From assembly GCF_005281835.1 (NCBI RefSeq), contig NZ_RZIS01000001.1:600351-664350 (forward strand): DNA of 64,000 bases. The letters are read 5' to 3'. Each line of letters opens with the position of its first letter. The first letter of the stretch is position 1. The DNA is from Vibrio profundi. Its GTDB lineage: Bacteria > Pseudomonadota > Gammaproteobacteria > Enterobacterales > Vibrionaceae. Shown one piece after another: positions 1-9,344 of the stretch. The position numbers and the translations under genes were made by a program. A model generated the notes under the pieces. The model searched no databases, was not told the origin of the DNA, and was given only the letters and a program-made list of their open reading frames with translations.

Positions 1-2
1 AA

Positions 3-1082
3 GATGTAGAGAAAAAGCGCTTTGATAATGTAAGCAATCAAATGCGTCAGCAAACAATGAAGTTAGTGACTGCACAAGCCGCGGCAAACCCGATCATTCA
101 AATGATTGGCTCAATTGCGATTGTGACGATTCTGGTTCTTGCAAGTGTTGATTCGATACGTACTGAGTTGACCCCAGGTACATTTACGGTCGTATTTTCA
201 GCAATGTTTGGTTTGATGCGTCCTTTGAAGGCGTTGACTAATGTAACTTCTGAATTCCAACGTGGTATGGCAGCGAGTCAGACGTTGTTTGGATTGATGG
301 ACCTTGATGTTGAAGAAGACAAAGGGACGCTCAAAGTAGATCGCGCCAAAGGCGATATTGAAGTTAAAGATATAACGTTTACCTATGAAGGTAGCGAGAA
401 GCCAGCGTTGGAAGAAGTTAGCTTCTCAATTCCGAAAGGTAAAACTGTAGCATTGGTAGGGCGTTCAGGTTCTGGTAAAAGTACCATCGCGAATCTGTTT
501 ACACGCTTCTATGATGTTGATTCAGGGCATATTGAGCTTGATGGTCATGACGTTAGAGATTATGAATTACGTAACCTTCGAGGTCATTTTGCATTGGTAT
601 CGCAAAACGTTCATTTATTTAACGATACGTTAGCGAACAATATCGCTTACGCTGCTGAAGAGAATTATACCCGTGAACAAATTGAGCATGCGGCAAAGCT
701 AGCCCATGCTACGGAGTTTATTGATGGGATGGAGCTTGGGCTCGATACCCTCATTGGCGAAAACGGTGCAAGCCTGTCTGGTGGGCAAAGACAGCGGATC
801 GCAATTGCGCGAGCGTTGTTACGAGACGCACCTGTTTTAATTTTAGATGAAGCCACTTCTGCTCTAGATACTGAATCTGAACGTGCAATCCAGTCTGCTT
901 TAGATGAACTTCAGAAAGACAAAACGGTGTTAGTTATTGCACACCGCCTGTCTACAATAGAAGAAGCGGATGAAATCTTAGTCGTGGATGAAGGTCGAAT
1001 CATTGAGCGAGGCCCTCATGCCCAGCTGATTGAAAAAGATGGCGCTTATGCTCAGTTGCATCGTATTCAATTCGGTGATTAA
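3..1082 (+). CDS. msbA: Lipid A/LPS flippase MsbA, C-terminal part (5' end outside window)
   Basis: The reading frame is open from base 3, so the start lies upstream of the window. MsbA is an inner-membrane ABC exporter that flips the lipid A core across the inner membrane using ATP. The visible part holds the last membrane segments (around 100-230) and a complete nucleotide-binding domain: Walker [10 protein letters not shown] (about 459-485), a Q-loop near VSQNVHLF, the signature LSGGQRQR (about 774-797), Walker [13 protein letters not shown] and the H-loop IAHRLST. It is followed after 12 bases by lpxK, the usual gamma-proteobacterial msbA-lpxK order, so both are probably co-transcribed. 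Identification is firm. Only the N-terminal membrane segments are missing, because of the window edge and not because the gene is broken. Confidence 0.95.
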   Translation, partial: DVEKKRFDNVSNQMRQQTMKLVTAQAAANPIIQMIGSIAIVTILVLASVDSIRTELTPGTFTVVFSAMFGLMRPLKALTNVTSEFQRGMAASQTLFGLMDLDVEEDKGTLKVDRAKGDIEVKDITFTYEGSEKPALEEVSFSIPKGKTVALVGRSGSGKSTIANLFTRFYDVDSGHIELDGHDVRDYELRNLRGHFALVSQNVHLFNDTLANNIAYAAEENYTREQIEHAAKLAHATEFIDGMELGLDTLIGENGASLSGGQRQRIAIARALLRDAPVLILDEATSALDTESERAIQSALDELQKDKTVLVIAHRLSTIEEADEILVVDEGRIIERGPHAQLIEKDGAYAQLHRIQFGD

Positions 1083-1094
1083 GGCTTCATAATC

Positions 1095-2102
1095 GTGATT
1101 GAAAAAATATGGTTCGAAAATCATCCTCTTAAATACGTGTTGTGGCCATTGTTATGGCCACTTAGTGTTGTTTTTCGTTGGGTGAGTACATCACGTAAAA
1201 ACGCGTTTGAGTCTGGTAAAAAGCCAGTCTACCGACCGCCAGTCCCTGTTATTGTTGTTGGTAATATCACTGCGGGGGGGAATGGTAAAACTCCAGTAGT
1301 CATTTGGTTAGTTGAAACACTAATCAAACAAGGCTTTAAGCCAGGAGTTGTGTCTCGTGGATACGGAGCCAAAGCCCCTCAGTATCCATTAATAGTCGAC
1401 AGTAGTACGCCAACTTCCCATTGTGGTGATGAACCAAAATTAATATTTAAACGAACAGGAATACCTGTTGCGGTCGATCCTGTACGCGCAAATGCTGTTA
1501 AATCTCTTTTAGAGTATGACGTAGATGTTGTTGTTACCGATGATGGTCTACAGCACTATGCGTTAGCGCGCGATATAGAGTTTGTGATAGTTGATGGGGC
1601 TCGCCGCTTTGGCAGCGAATTATCAATACCATTAGGCCCTATGCGTGAGCCTACCTCCCGCTTGAACGATGTCGATTTCATCGTGACTAACGGCGGAGAG
1701 CCTCAAGTTGGCGAAATTTCAATGTCACTGGCGCCTAGTTCTGCTGTGAATCTGCAGACAGGTGAGCGAAAGTCAGTTTCGGAATTGAAAGAGTTGGTAG
1801 CATTTGCTGGCATTGGTCATCCCCCTAGGTTTTTTAAAACGCTTGAGATGTTAGATGCCCAGGTAGTAAAAACAAAAGGTTTCGCTGACCATCAAGACTT
1901 TAAGCAACAAGAGTTAGAAGAGCTTGCAAGCCAAGGCTCTAACGTCATAATGACAGAAAAAGATGCTGTTAAGTGTAGTAACTTTGCTAAACCAAATTGG
2001 TGGTATCTACCAGTGTCAGCACAGTTAGATACGCAGTCTGAGCAGCGTATATTGAACAAAATTAATGAGGTTATGGAATACTATGGATCACCGTCTACTT
2101 GA
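1095..2102 (+). CDS. lpxK: Tetraacyldisaccharide 4'-kinase LpxK
   Basis: LpxK phosphorylates the 4' position of the tetraacyl-disaccharide 1-phosphate to make lipid IVA, at the cytoplasmic face of the inner membrane. The 335-residue length is normal for the family. A hydrophobic N-terminal stretch (residues 14-28) is followed by the family's Walker-type loop [11 protein letters not shown] (56-66) and the conserved DDGLQH motif (149-154). The start is GTG at 1095, 12 bases after msbA. The 3' end overlaps the ycaR start by 20 bases, which suggests translational coupling. Operon msbA-lpxK-ycaR-kdsB. Identification is firm. Confidence 0.96.
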   Translation: MIEKIWFENHPLKYVLWPLLWPLSVVFRWVSTSRKNAFESGKKPVYRPPVPVIVVGNITAGGNGKTPVVIWLVETLIKQGFKPGVVSRGYGAKAPQYPLIVDSSTPTSHCGDEPKLIFKRTGIPVAVDPVRANAVKSLLEYDVDVVVTDDGLQHYALARDIEFVIVDGARRFGSELSIPLGPMREPTSRLNDVDFIVTNGGEPQVGEISMSLAPSSAVNLQTGERKSVSELKELVAFAGIGHPPRFFKTLEMLDAQVVKTKGFADHQDFKQQELEELASQGSNVIMTEKDAVKCSNFAKPNWWYLPVSAQLDTQSEQRILNKINEVMEYYGSPST

Positions 2103-2262
2103 AATTGTGGCTTGTCCAGTATGCAAAGGTAAACTGACTTTTGATAAAGATAAGCAAGAGCTGATTTGTAAACTAGACCGCCTAGCGTATCCAATTAAAG
2201 AGGGTATTCCAGTACTTCTTGAGCCAGAAGCTCGTGAGATGTCTGTGGACGAGGGCAAATAA
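2083..2262 (+). CDS. ycaR: Trm112-like small zinc-ribbon protein YcaR (UPF0434)
   Basis: This is a 59-residue protein with the N-terminal pattern [12 protein letters not shown] typical of the Trm112/YcaR family, with Cys11, Cys14 and Cys29 visible. The family is small and often sits between lpxK and kdsB; its exact role in bacteria is not settled. An in-frame ATG lies 18 bases upstream at 2065, but MDHRLLEIV is the conserved start, so 2083 was chosen. The gene begins inside the end of lpxK (20-base overlap) and its stop codon shares a base with the kdsB ATG (TAATG at 2260-2264), so translation of the three genes is likely coupled. Family assignment is confident; function is not. Confidence 0.9.
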   Translation: MDHRLLEIVACPVCKGKLTFDKDKQELICKLDRLAYPIKEGIPVLLEPEAREMSVDEGK

Positions 2263-3014
2263 TGTCATTTACTGTTGTTATTCCTGCTAGGTATCAGTCT
2301 ACTCGTCTTCCTGGAAAACCTTTGGCTGATATTGCCGGTAAGCCGATGATTCAATGGGTTCATGAACAGGCAGAAAAAGCTGGGGCTGAACGCGTTATTA
2401 TTGCGACTGACGATAGTCGTGTAGAAGCGGCTGCTCTGGCGTTCGGGGCAACAGTGTGTATGACGTCAGACAAACATGAGTCAGGTACTGAACGATTAGC
2501 AGAAGTCGTGACAAAAATGAACATTCCTGATGATCATATCATTGTTAATGTTCAGGGTGATGAGCCTTTGATTCCTCCTAGTATTATCAATCAGGTCGCG
2601 AGTAACCTTGCGAGCAGTCAAGCCCCAATGTCGACACTTGGCGTAGAAATAACCGATGAGGAAGAGGTGTTTAACCCTAATGCGGTTAAGGTTGTCACCG
2701 ACAACCAGGGTTATGCATTGTACTTTAGCCGAGCTTCCATCCCTTGGGATAGAGATAATTTTTCGGGCGAAGATAAAAAAGTGATCACACCACTTTTACG
2801 CCATATTGGTATTTACGCTTATCGCGCTGGTTTTATTAATACTTATATTAACTGGGAGCCAAGCGTATTGGAAAAGATTGAATGCTTAGAACAGCTTCGG
2901 GTACTTTGGTATGGAGAAAAAATCCATGTCGATGTTGCTATAGAGCCACCGGCTGCTGGTGTAGACACACCGGAAGATCTTGAAGCTGTAAGACGATTAG
3001 TCAAAGATTTTTAA
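2262..3014 (+). CDS. kdsB: CMP-Kdo synthetase KdsB
   Basis: KdsB transfers CMP from CTP to 3-deoxy-manno-octulosonate, activating Kdo for attachment to lipid A in the cytoplasm. It is 250 residues, the expected length. The N-terminal nucleotide-binding motif [14 protein letters not shown] (8-21), [11 protein letters not shown] (71-81) and the metal/CTP motif [11 protein letters not shown] around Asp100 are intact. The C-terminal part carries [16 protein letters not shown], also characteristic. It is the last gene of the msbA-lpxK-ycaR-kdsB unit, which ends at a hairpin terminator 15 bases downstream. Confidence 0.97.
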   Translation: MSFTVVIPARYQSTRLPGKPLADIAGKPMIQWVHEQAEKAGAERVIIATDDSRVEAAALAFGATVCMTSDKHESGTERLAEVVTKMNIPDDHIIVNVQGDEPLIPPSIINQVASNLASSQAPMSTLGVEITDEEEVFNPNAVKVVTDNQGYALYFSRASIPWDRDNFSGEDKKVITPLLRHIGIYAYRAGFINTYINWEPSVLEKIECLEQLRVLWYGEKIHVDVAIEPPAAGVDTPEDLEAVRRLVKDF

Positions 3015-3026
3015 CTCTTAGAATGT

Positions 3027-3053
3027 AAAGCCTCACGATGTGAGGTTTTTTTT
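3027..3053 (+). terminator. Rho-independent terminator after kdsB
   Basis: The stem CCTCAC/GTGAGG (3031-3036 with 3040-3045) with a short loop is followed by a run of eight T. It closes the LPS operon and separates it from the GGDEF gene. Confidence 0.88.
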
Positions 3054-3144
3054 GCTTACCCAACAGTACGCTGTTTTTATTGGGTTTCACTGGATTAACT
3101 TAGATAGAGGCTTGTAAATATGACGTTGGCGGTTGGCTTGAGGT

Positions 3145-3957
3145 ATGGGAATCGTAATGTATAAGAAATTGCCTGATGATCAATATGCATTTTATGTGTC
3201 GTTTACCATTTTTGTATACGTCACATTGTTTGCATTGTCATACAGCCCGCTCTTAGAGTTGTCAGATCAAGTTGATTTCATTACTGAAAGTGCTTATTTC
3301 ATATTACTGTTATATATCCGCTTAGTTGTCCATAAAGGTTTGAATAAAGAGAAACTAATTCTTAACGGTTTGTCATTAATGTTGGCGGCCGCTTTCTATG
3401 ATATAGCAACTGAGTCAAAACCAGTAAAAGCTGCTATTGACCAAATTCAGTACTTAGATAACGCGATTGAAGAGGGGCTATGGGTTGCTTCAATCGCAAT
3501 GATAGCTATCGGAGTGACGAACTTATTGCGTAGGACAGAGCTTGAATCGGTTAGAGATGCGTTGACAGGACTCTTTAATCGGAAGTACTTAGAAAAAGTT
3601 ACAGATAACTATTTTGACCTTATCTATATCGACTTAGATGGACTTAAGCGAGTGAATGACGAACAAGGTCATGAAGAAGGTGACCTGTTTATTTCACGAT
3701 TCTCTTCTATATTATTGTCTACGATTGATGAAGATGAACTCGCTTTTAGAGTAGGGGGAGATGAGTTTATTTTATTGGTTAAGCCTTCTAGAAGGTTACT
3801 TGTTTTAGATAATATTTTCTTACTGTCACAGATGAAAAGTATTGAGTTTTCGTTTGGTGTATCGACAGTAGAAGAAGGGACACTTAAAGATAGGATCAGA
3901 ATAGCGGATAGAAGGATGTACGAAATGAAGCTTGGTGTTGAAGGAAATGGAGTATAG
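3145..3957 (+). CDS. Membrane-anchored GGDEF-domain protein, putative diguanylate cyclase
   Basis: A 270-residue protein with about four hydrophobic segments (17-36, 51-64, 74-87, 113-127) followed by a C-terminal GGDEF domain (from about 135). The domain has RDALTGLFNRKYL at its start, the metal-binding IDLDGLKRVND (162-172) and an intact RVGGDEF active site (GGDEF 204-208), so cyclic-di-GMP synthesis is plausible. The inhibitory RxxD site that normally precedes GGDEF is not conserved: those positions are Asp195 and Glu198. The domain is slightly short compared with most GGDEF domains. No periplasmic sensor domain is recognised; the membrane part may be the input. Two starts are possible, ATG 3145 and ATG 3157; GGGA at 3147-3150 is better spaced for 3157. 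It stands alone between kdsB and cmk. Confidence 0.82.
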   Translation: MGIVMYKKLPDDQYAFYVSFTIFVYVTLFALSYSPLLELSDQVDFITESAYFILLLYIRLVVHKGLNKEKLILNGLSLMLAAAFYDIATESKPVKAAIDQIQYLDNAIEEGLWVASIAMIAIGVTNLLRRTELESVRDALTGLFNRKYLEKVTDNYFDLIYIDLDGLKRVNDEQGHEEGDLFISRFSSILLSTIDEDELAFRVGGDEFILLVKPSRRLLVLDNIFLLSQMKSIEFSFGVSTVEEGTLKDRIRIADRRMYEMKLGVEGNGV

Positions 3958-4095
3958 CTGCATAGAAAGGAAAGACTAGCGATGGATATTTTGCTCGCTC
4001 CTTTGGTTAAAAATCTTTATAATATGCCGCCTATAAAAGTACGGCTAATTGGTTGCTACTAAAAACGAAAATCTACAAATAACGTGGAGTAAAAC

Positions 4096-4776
4096 ATGTC
4101 CTCACTAACTCCGGTAATTACGGTTGATGGACCAAGTGGTGCAGGTAAAGGCACACTTTGTATGTTGCTAGCTGACAAATTAGGCTTTCATTTATTAGAT
4201 TCAGGAGCTATCTATCGCGTACTTGCGTTAGCAGCGATTCATCACGGTGTTGATACCGAATCAGAAGACGCATTAGTACCTCTAGCGACGCACCTAGATG
4301 TTCAGTTTATTGCCGAAGGTGATCTTGTTAAAGTGATCTTGGAAGGTGAAGACGTTTCTGGTGAGTTACGCAAAGAAGAAACAGGCATGGCAGCTTCGAA
4401 AGTAGCAGCTTTACCTCGCGTTCGTGAAGCTTTGCTTCGTCGCCAACGTGCATTCAGCGCCGCTCCAGGTTTAGTGGCTGATGGCCGTGATATGGGAACG
4501 GTCGTTTTCCCTAGCGCTGAGGCCAAAATTTTCTTAGATGCAAGTGCCGAAGAGCGAGCGAATCGCCGCCTGAAACAGTTGCAACAGAAGGGGTTAAATG
4601 TTAGATTTGACGACCTTTTGAGCGAGATCCAAGAGCGAGACGATAGAGATCGTAATCGCCCAGTAGCGCCATTGCGCCCTGCTGAGGATGCGCTTGTGCT
4701 CGATTCTACTTCGATGAATATCGAACAAGTCGTAGAAAAGGCACTACAATATATTGAATCGAAACTAGCTGAGTAA
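4096..4776 (+). CDS. cmk: Cytidylate kinase Cmk
   Basis: Cmk phosphorylates CMP and dCMP to the diphosphates using ATP, feeding nucleotide pools. The protein is 226 residues with the P-loop GPSGAGKGT (12-20), the family motif LDSGAIYR (conserved in cytidylate kinases) and [10 protein letters not shown]. The ATG at 4096 is preceded by GTGGAG. It lies immediately upstream of rpsA, the standard gamma-proteobacterial arrangement, and its 3' end forms part of the first rpsA leader hairpin. TATAAT at 4018-4023 could be the -10 element, but no well-spaced -35 is seen. Confidence 0.96.
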   Translation: MSSLTPVITVDGPSGAGKGTLCMLLADKLGFHLLDSGAIYRVLALAAIHHGVDTESEDALVPLATHLDVQFIAEGDLVKVILEGEDVSGELRKEETGMAASKVAALPRVREALLRRQRAFSAAPGLVADGRDMGTVVFPSAEAKIFLDASAEERANRRLKQLQQKGLNVRFDDLLSEIQERDDRDRNRPVAPLRPAEDALVLDSTSMNIEQVVEKALQYIESKLAE

Positions 4777-4882
4777 TTCTACTGAGCTAGCAAGACCGTT
4801 GGTCGCAAGGATGATGACCGGCGAATTTATCAACCCCATGCGGTAGGATACCCATGGACGTTTAATTATTGAAGATTAAATA
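4765..4882 (+). promoter_or_regulatory. rpsA mRNA leader with three hairpins (S1 autoregulation region)
   Basis: Three hairpins precede rpsA. The first (4765-4790) pairs CTAGCT with AGCTAG and AGTA with TACT, and overlaps the cmk stop codon. The second (4801-4819) pairs GGTC with GACC and has AAGGAT in its loop. The third (4836-4857) pairs CCATG/CATGG and GGTA/TACC around a GGA loop. The start codon is preceded only by the weak Shine-Dalgarno GAAG (4871-4874). In E. coli, rpsA has a similar three-hairpin leader with GGA in the loops and a degenerate Shine-Dalgarno; S1 protein binds it and represses its own translation. Regulation here is inferred from that likeness. Confidence 0.75.
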
Positions 4883-6553
4883 ATGACTGAATCTTTTGCT
4901 CAACTCTTTGAAGAGTTTCTAAACGAAACAGAATTCCAACAAGGCAGCATCGTTAAAGGTACTGTAGTAGCTATCGAGAACGGTTTCGTTCTTGTTGACG
5001 CTGGTCTTAAGTCTGAATCTGCTATCCCTGCTGAACAGTTCAAGAACGCTGCTGGCGAACTTGAAGTTGAAGTTGGCGCTGAAGTAGACGTAGCTCTAGA
5101 CGCTGTTGAAGATGGTTTCGGTGAAACTCAACTTTCTCGTGAGAAAGCTAAGCGTCACGAAGCTTGGATCGTTCTTGAGAAAGCTTGCGAAGAAGCTGAA
5201 ACTGTTGTTGGTATCATCAACGGTAAAGTTAAAGGCGGTTTCACTGTTGAACTAAACGGTATCCGTGCTTTCCTTCCAGGTTCTCTAGTAGACGTACGTC
5301 CAATCCGTGATACTGCTCACCTAGAAAACAAAGAGCTAGAGTTCAAAGTAATCAAGCTAGACCAGAAGCGTAACAACGTTGTTGTTTCTCGTCGTGCTGT
5401 TATCGAATCTGAAAACAGTGTTGAGCGTGACGAACTTCTTGAGACTCTACAAGAAGGTACTGAAGTTAAAGGTATCGTTAAGAACCTTACTGACTACGGT
5501 GCGTTCGTTGATCTTGGCGGTGTTGACGGTCTTCTACATATCACAGATATGGCTTGGAAACGTGTTAAGCACCCATCAGAAATCGTTAACGTTGGTGACG
5601 AAATCCTAGTTAAAGTTCTTAAGTTCGACCGTGAGCGTACTCGCGTATCACTAGGTCTTAAGCAACTAGGCGAAGATCCATGGGTAGCAATCGCTAAGCG
5701 TTACCCAGAAGGTCACAAGCTTTCTGGTCGTGTTACTAACCTAACTGACTACGGCTGCTTCGTTGAAATCGAAGAAGGCGTTGAAGGTCTAGTACACGTT
5801 TCTGAAATGGATTGGACTAACAAGAACATCCACCCTTCTAAAGTTGTTAATGTTGGCGACGAAGTTGAGGTTATGGTTCTTGATATCGACGAAGAACGTC
5901 GTCGTATCTCTCTAGGTCTTAAGCAGTGTAAAGCGAACCCGTGGCAGTCATTTGCAGAAATGCAAGCTAAGGGCGACAAAGTTACTGGTAAGATCAAGTC
6001 TATCACTGACTTCGGTATCTTCATCGGTCTTGAAGGCGGCATCGACGGTCTTGTTCACCTATCTGACATTTCTTGGAATGCAGCTGGTGAAGAAGCAGTA
6101 CGCGAATACAAGAAAGGTGACGAAATCTCAGCTGTTGTTCTTGCAGTAGATGCAGAGCGTGAGCGTATTTCTCTTGGCGTTAAGCAAATGGAAAACGACC
6201 CGTTCAACGCATACGTTGCTGAGAACAAGAAAGGTACTCTAGTAAACGGTACTGTAACTGCTGTTGACGCTAAAGGTGCTACTATCGAACTAGTAGACAG
6301 CGTTGAAGGTTACATCCGTGCTTCTGAAGTATCTCGTGACCGTATCGAAGATGCGTCTCTAATCCTAAGCGTTGGCGACAGCGTTGAAGCGAAGTTCACT
6401 GGCGTTGACCGTAAGAACCGCGTAATCAACCTATCTATCAAAGCTAAAGATGAAGCTGAAGAGCAAGAAGCAATGGCTTCACTGAACAAGTCTGAAGAAG
6501 GCGCGTTCGGTAACGCAATGGCTGACGCTTTCAAAGCAGCTAAAGGCGAATAA
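4883..6553 (+). CDS. rpsA: 30S ribosomal protein S1
   Basis: S1 is the large, RNA-binding ribosomal protein that helps recruit mRNAs with weak or structured initiation regions. The 556-residue product matches the gamma-proteobacterial length and contains six S1 (OB-fold) repeats, roughly at 20-87, 105-171, 190-260, 277-347, 364-434 and 451-520. The later repeats show the recurrent pattern [10 protein letters not shown] / [10 protein letters not shown] / [10 protein letters not shown] followed by GLVHxS. Codon use is strongly biased toward CGT, GGT and other highly expressed choices, unlike the neighbouring genes. It ends at a strong terminator and is translated from a structured leader (see 4765-4882). 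Confidence 0.99.
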   Translation: MTESFAQLFEEFLNETEFQQGSIVKGTVVAIENGFVLVDAGLKSESAIPAEQFKNAAGELEVEVGAEVDVALDAVEDGFGETQLSREKAKRHEAWIVLEKACEEAETVVGIINGKVKGGFTVELNGIRAFLPGSLVDVRPIRDTAHLENKELEFKVIKLDQKRNNVVVSRRAVIESENSVERDELLETLQEGTEVKGIVKNLTDYGAFVDLGGVDGLLHITDMAWKRVKHPSEIVNVGDEILVKVLKFDRERTRVSLGLKQLGEDPWVAIAKRYPEGHKLSGRVTNLTDYGCFVEIEEGVEGLVHVSEMDWTNKNIHPSKVVNVGDEVEVMVLDIDEERRRISLGLKQCKANPWQSFAEMQAKGDKVTGKIKSITDFGIFIGLEGGIDGLVHLSDISWNAAGEEAVREYKKGDEISAVVLAVDAERERISLGVKQMENDPFNAYVAENKKGTLVNGTVTAVDAKGATIELVDSVEGYIRASEVSRDRIEDASLILSVGDSVEAKFTGVDRKNRVINLSIKAKDEAEEQEAMASLNKSEEGAFGNAMADAFKAAKGE

Positions 6554-6571
6554 TTTAATTTTTCGCTAAGA

Positions 6572-6598
6572 AAGGAGCCGTAAGGCTCCTTTTTTTTG
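6572..6598 (+). terminator. Rho-independent terminator after rpsA
   Basis: AAGGAGCC (6572-6579) pairs with GGCTCCTT (6584-6591) and is followed by a T run. It lies 18 bases after the rpsA stop and upstream of ihfB. Confidence 0.92.
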
Positions 6599-6652
6599 CT
6601 TATTTTGTCGATAGGTCTATAATTTCTAAAAAGAAAACTAATGAGGGAAACT

Positions 6653-6937
6653 ATGACTAAGTCTGAGTTGATTGAAAGACTATGTGCTGAGCAAACACAC
6701 CTTTCTGCGAAAGAAATCGAAGATGCTGTAAAAGATATTTTGGAGCATATGGCTTCAACCCTTGAAGGCGGTGATCGAATTGAAATTCGTGGTTTCGGCA
6801 GCTTCTCATTACACTATCGAGAGCCACGTGTTGGGCGTAACCCAAAAACTGGTGACAAAGTTGAATTGGACGGTAAATTCGTACCTCACTTTAAACCAGG
6901 TAAAGAGTTACGTGAGCGTGTAAACGCAGGCATGTAG
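6653..6937 (+). CDS. ihfB: Integration host factor subunit beta
   Basis: IhfB forms the IHF heterodimer with IhfA, a nucleoid protein that bends DNA sharply at specific sites. The product is 94 residues when started at the conserved [10 protein letters not shown] (ATG 6653); an in-frame ATG at 6641 would add four residues but leaves the GAGGGAA Shine-Dalgarno inside the gene, so 6653 is preferred. The beta-arm [12 protein letters not shown], containing the proline that intercalates into DNA, and the C-terminal [12 protein letters not shown] are intact. Position downstream of rpsA is typical. A strong terminator follows. Confidence 0.97.
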   Translation: MTKSELIERLCAEQTHLSAKEIEDAVKDILEHMASTLEGGDRIEIRGFGSFSLHYREPRVGRNPKTGDKVELDGKFVPHFKPGKELRERVNAGM

Positions 6938-6956
6938 CAGCAAAATTAGATTCTAG

Positions 6957-6992
6957 AAAAAGCGGCATACTATAATGTATGCCGCTTTTTTA
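6957..6992 (+). terminator. Rho-independent terminator after ihfB
   Basis: AAAAGCGGCATAC (6958-6970) pairs with GTATGCCGCTTTT (6977-6989) around a six-base loop, with flanking T residues. It is near-symmetrical but lies between two rightward genes. Confidence 0.92.
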
Positions 6993-7078
6993 TATTCATA
7001 TTGTTGGTAATATTCATGGTTTGATTGTCGATTTTCCTGCATAATCGTACCTGCAAACTAACTTATGAGTGATGAACT

Positions 7079-7351
7079 ATGAAAATTATAAAAATAGTCG
7101 CTGTTATTGCACTTTTCTTAATTGCATTGGCGTTAGGTTCTCAAAACCAAGCGGTTGTAACCTTTAATTATTTGCTTGCTCAAGGTGATTTCCACCTATC
7201 AACCCTTTTGGGTGTTGTGTTTGTATCAGGCTTCTCATTAGCTTGGTTAGTGTTTGGAAGCTTACACTTAAAATCGCAGTTGCAAGTTCGCCGTTTAAAG
7301 AAAAAATTAAATAAGCAAACTAACCAAGCTGTTGTTGAAAGTAAGGCTTAA
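7079..7351 (+). CDS. lapA: LPS assembly protein LapA (YciS family)
   Basis: A 90-residue inner-membrane protein with two hydrophobic segments (about 4-20 and 41-62) and a basic, coiled C-terminus (KSQLQVRRLKKKLNKQ). It matches the LapA/DUF1049 family. In E. coli LapA works with LapB to control LpxC stability and so balance LPS synthesis. It is 24 bases upstream of lapB, the conserved pair, and both precede pyrF as in E. coli. Start ATG 7079 follows GAGTGATG, a moderate Shine-Dalgarno region. Confidence 0.93.
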   Translation: MKIIKIVAVIALFLIALALGSQNQAVVTFNYLLAQGDFHLSTLLGVVFVSGFSLAWLVFGSLHLKSQLQVRRLKKKLNKQTNQAVVESKA

Positions 7352-7375
7352 TAGTTTCTTAAAGGCTAAGATTTA

Positions 7376-8545
7376 ATGCTTGAGTTACTCTTCTTGTTAT
7401 TGCCCATTGCCGCCGCTTATGGATGGTACATGGGTAATCGTAATGCACAGCAAGAAAAGCAAAAACAGTCCCACCAGATATCTCGTCAGTATGTTACGGG
7501 TTTAAACTTGCTGTTGTCCGATCAGTCGGATAAAGCCGTAGATCACTTCATTGAATTACTTCAAGTAGATAATGAAACGATTGATACTCACCTAGCGCTA
7601 GGTAATCTCTTTCGCTCCCGTGGTGAAGTCGACCGCGCCATACGCATCCACCAAAATTTAATTTCCCGTTCCGGTCTTACATTGGACCAAAAGAACTTGG
7701 CATTACAGCAGCTGGCTAAAGATTATATGGCTTCTGGTTTTCTGGACCGTGCCGAAAAAATCTTTGAGCAACTAGTTGAAGAACCGGATCATAAAGAAGG
7801 GGCACTTCAGCAATTAGTGTCTATTTACCAGCAGACTCGTGAATGGACGAAAGCGATACACTATGCGAATGCCTTAGTAAAACTAGGCCGAAAGCGAATG
7901 AAGTCGAACGTCGCACATTTTTGGTGTGAGTTGGCGATGCAGGAGCAGGCTGATGGTAATACTCCTAAGGCGATACAGAATTTTAAGAAGGCGCTTGCAG
8001 AAGATCCCAAATGTGTACGCGCGAGTATCGCGCTAGGAAAAGTCTATCTTGATAGTGAAGAGTATCAAAAGACTATCCAGTACATGGAAATGGTGTTAGA
8101 GCAAGATATTGATTTCGTAAGCGAAGTGCTGCCTACATTAGCGGACTGCTATCATCATTTAGGACAAGAAGAAGACCTTGTAACCTTCCTGCGTGCTTGT
8201 ATTAATAAAAAAGCAGGTGTATCTGCAGAATTAATGCTGGCCCAACTCGTTGCACATCATGAAGATGTGGGGTCTGCGCAAGATCTACTTACAAGGCAGC
8301 TAATTAAAAATCCTACAATGAAAGGCTTCTACCGTTTGATGGATTACCATTTGGCGGAGGCTGAAGATGGCCGAGCTAAAGACAGTTTGACAACATTACA
8401 GTCGATGGTTGGCGAGCAGCTTAAAACTAAGCCCCATTACCGTTGTAGAAAATGTGGCTTTTCCACTCATTCAATGTATTGGCATTGTCCTTCATGTAAG
8501 GGGTGGGGAACGATCAAGCCTATTCGTGGGCTTGATGGAGAATAG
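7376..8545 (+). CDS. lapB: LPS assembly protein LapB (YciM), TPR and rubredoxin-like metal domain
   Basis: LapB is an inner-membrane-anchored scaffold that promotes FtsH-dependent turnover of LpxC and coordinates LPS assembly. The 389-residue product has an N-terminal membrane anchor (residues 1-17), a long run of tetratricopeptide repeats (about 45-330) and a C-terminal metal-binding knuckle with Cys357, Cys360, Cys371 and Cys374 (CRKC and CPSC), exactly the LapB architecture. It forms an operon with lapA. A hairpin terminator follows at 8577. Identification is firm. Confidence 0.96.
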   Translation: MLELLFLLLPIAAAYGWYMGNRNAQQEKQKQSHQISRQYVTGLNLLLSDQSDKAVDHFIELLQVDNETIDTHLALGNLFRSRGEVDRAIRIHQNLISRSGLTLDQKNLALQQLAKDYMASGFLDRAEKIFEQLVEEPDHKEGALQQLVSIYQQTREWTKAIHYANALVKLGRKRMKSNVAHFWCELAMQEQADGNTPKAIQNFKKALAEDPKCVRASIALGKVYLDSEEYQKTIQYMEMVLEQDIDFVSEVLPTLADCYHHLGQEEDLVTFLRACINKKAGVSAELMLAQLVAHHEDVGSAQDLLTRQLIKNPTMKGFYRLMDYHLAEAEDGRAKDSLTTLQSMVGEQLKTKPHYRCRKCGFSTHSMYWHCPSCKGWGTIKPIRGLDGE

Positions 8546-8576
8546 AATTATTGGTCATTATGACCAGATTATTTAA

Positions 8577-8602
8577 TTGCAGCCTTAGGGCTGCATTTTT
8601 TT
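8577..8602 (+). terminator. Rho-independent terminator after lapB
   Basis: TGCAGCC (8578-8584) pairs with GGCTGCA (8589-8595), followed by a T run. It separates lapAB from pyrF, although read-through is possible because pyrF starts only about 40 bases further on. Confidence 0.87.
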
Positions 8603-8642
8603 AAGTGTTATTTATAGAAAGTGAATCACGTTAGGAGATGAA

Positions 8643-9344
8643 ATGATCGATCAAAAAGTCATCGTAGCACTAGACTACGACAACCAAGCTGACGCCCTTG
8701 CATTTGTTGATAGAATTGACCCAAATTCTTGTCGACTTAAAGTTGGCAAAGAGATGTTCACACTGTTTGGTCCTGACTTCGTAAAAGAGCTTCACAAGCG
8801 TGGTTTTTCAGTGTTTCTAGACCTTAAGTTTCATGATATCCCTAACACTTGCTCTAAAGCGGTACGTGCTGCAGCAGAGATGGGCGTATGGATGGTAAAT
8901 GTACATGCGGGTGGTGGCGAGCGGATGATGACGGCTTCGCGTGAAATCTTGGAGCCTTACGGAAAGGACCGCCCACTGCTTATTGGGGTTACGGTATTAA
9001 CGAGTATGGAACAGAGCGACCTTGCGGGTATTGGTTTGGATGTTGCGCCACAAGAGCAAGTGATGCGATTAGCAAATTTAACGAAGGCGTCTGGGCTAGA
9101 TGGTGTTGTATGCTCAGCACAAGAAGCTTCATTACTTAAAGGTCAGTTAGGCGCAGAGTTTAAATTGGTGACTCCAGGTATTCGACCTGCAGGCGCTGCA
9201 GTTGGCGATCAGAAGCGAATTATGACACCTGTAAAAGCAATCGAATCTGGCTCAGACTATTTAGTTATTGGCCGTCCAATTACTCAGGCAGAAGATCCTG
9301 AGGCTGTTCTAAAGTCTATCAACGCTAGTTTATTACATTCGTAG
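8643..9344 (+). CDS. pyrF: Orotidine 5'-phosphate decarboxylase PyrF
   Basis: PyrF decarboxylates OMP to UMP, the last step of de novo pyrimidine synthesis, in the cytoplasm. The product has 233 residues and the expected active-site signature [10 protein letters not shown] (60-69), with the catalytic Lys/Asp pairs (Lys33 and the DxKxxD set). The phosphate-binding end VTPGIRP and [10 protein letters not shown] are present. The start ATG 8643 follows AGGAGATGAA, a good Shine-Dalgarno. Neighbours lapAB upstream fit the E. coli order; the gene downstream is a non-core transporter block. Confidence 0.97.
   Translation: MIDQKVIVALDYDNQADALAFVDRIDPNSCRLKVGKEMFTLFGPDFVKELHKRGFSVFLDLKFHDIPNTCSKAVRAAAEMGVWMVNVHAGGGERMMTASREILEPYGKDRPLLIGVTVLTSMEQSDLAGIGLDVAPQEQVMRLANLTKASGLDGVVCSAQEASLLKGQLGAEFKLVTPGIRPAGAAVGDQKRIMTPVKAIESGSDYLVIGRPITQAEDPEAVLKSINASLLHS

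Noticed and set aside
5379..6534. Several ORFs overlapping rpsA on both strands
   Set aside because: They are shadows of the strongly biased rpsA codons; none has a ribosome site or family resemblance.
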